A stretch of 5,558 bases of DNA from contig CAKUSI010000266.1 in NCBI GenBank assembly GCA_934678955.1, positions 1-5,558 on the forward strand, read 5' to 3'. This document shows, piece by piece, positions 5,184-5,558 of this stretch. Within the stretch, counting starts at the first letter, position 1, and each line of letters opens with the position of its first letter. Source of the DNA: an uncultured Austwickia sp. Lineage in GTDB: Bacteria; Actinomycetota; Actinomycetes; Actinomycetales; Dermatophilaceae. The notes beneath the pieces are model-generated. The model was not told where the DNA came from. It ran no database searches and was given only the letters and a program-made list of their open reading frames with translations. Both the position numbers and the translations under genes were made by a program.

Positions 5184-5558
5184 TCAGGCGACCGCTGGGT
5201 GCGCCTCACGCCACGCGTTGAAGCCGCCGAGCACGTCTGAGACATCGCCGAATCCGCGTTGGCGCAGGAAGCTCGCGCCGACGCTGGAACGCCACCCGCC
5301 CGCGCAGTAGAGGACGACCGGACGCCCGGCGTCCAGCTCCCCGAAGCGGTCGGGCAGCTGCGGCAAAGGGATGTGCACGGCCCCGGGGATCGCGCCGGCG
5401 GCCACTTCGCCAGGATTGCGGATGTCGACGATCTGCGTCGAGGCGTCCAAGCCGTCCAGCGTCCCCGCCTCCCGGCGGCTGCTGTGCCGGACCGCGTCCC
5501 GGTGCCGGACCAGGTAGTCCTCCGGCTCGGGGATGAACCCCAGCACGTGGTCGTACCC
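5184..5558 (-). CDS. Rhodanese domain, probable C-terminal part of an MBL-fold/rhodanese fusion; 5' end outside window
   Basis: The frame is open to the right edge (125 codons counting the stop, 124 residues visible). A GTG at 5546 could start a 120-residue single-domain protein, but no ribosome site is visible in the few bases before it, and the residues GYDHVLGFIPE spanning it resemble the junction where metallo-beta-lactamase-fold hydrolases (persulfide dioxygenase/glyoxalase II-like) run into a rhodanese domain. The gene is therefore probably truncated. The rhodanese fold shows IVDIRNPGEVAAGAIPGAVH, a persulfide-forming active loop CAGGWRSS (Cys codon at 5304-5306) and DVLGGFNAWREA. The intact Cys and the six-residue loop closing on Arg suggest active sulfurtransfer from thiosulfate, glutathione persulfide or polysulfide. 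It is followed on the same strand by the DUF2202 gene after about 107 bp holding a hairpin, so co-transcription is uncertain. Confidence 0.85.
   Translation of the reverse strand, partial: GYDHVLGFIPEPEDYLVRHRDAVRHSSRREAGTLDGLDASTQIVDIRNPGEVAAGAIPGAVHIPLPQLPDRFGELDAGRPVVLYCAGGWRSSVGASFLRQRGFGDVSDVLGGFNAWREAHPAVA

Noticed and set aside
5172..5186. Small palindrome TGAGG-ACAAC-CCTCA over the rhodanese stop codon
   Set aside because: Its 5-bp arms are too short to separate from chance, and it does not match the shared CTCACTGGARGTGAG motif.

Overview
The DNA is very GC-rich, the coding frames favour G or C at third positions, and GTG starts follow purine-rich ribosome binding sites. This points to a high-GC actinomycete (Actinomycetota); I cannot place it more precisely. 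There are no RNA genes, CRISPR arrays, complete insertion sequences or phage genes.

Layout, left to right. (1) The 3' part of selO (protein adenylyltransferase), + strand, cut by the left edge and ending at 1408. (2) A 281-bp gap with a triplicated copy of the selO stop region, a small hairpin and a palindromic leader element. (3) The overlapping pair iorA (1690-3366) and iorB (3359-4018), encoding a two-subunit indolepyruvate (aryl-pyruvate):ferredoxin oxidoreductase. (4) A 239-bp convergent gap with a 111-bp element bounded by perfect 24-bp inverted repeats, followed by two back-to-back hairpins that probably end transcription. (5) On the - strand, an exported ferritin-like DUF2202 protein with a Gly/Gln/Met-rich repeat tail (4258-5076). 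(6) Upstream of it, also on the - strand, a rhodanese domain whose frame runs off the right edge; it is probably the C-terminus of a metallo-beta-lactamase/rhodanese fusion.

IorAB should oxidatively decarboxylate aryl-pyruvates made by transamination of aromatic amino acids, giving aryl-acetyl-CoA and reduced ferredoxin. The subunits are split rather than fused. IorA lacks the usual C-terminal two-cluster ferredoxin domain and keeps only a candidate set of cysteines for a proximal cluster. The other genes have redox or sulfur themes: SelO AMPylation with a C-terminal Cys, rhodanese persulfide chemistry and a possible di-iron ferritin-like fold. No direct pathway joins them on present evidence.

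The most unexpected signal is regulatory. The leaders of iorA and of the DUF2202 gene, which are divergent in position and unrelated in sequence otherwise, share a 15-bp palindrome, CTCACTGGARGTGAG, in the same orientation relative to each gene. Each is followed 28-30 bp later by CTCACCNNNNGAGA. This suggests one regulator, or one RNA switch architecture, controlling both units.
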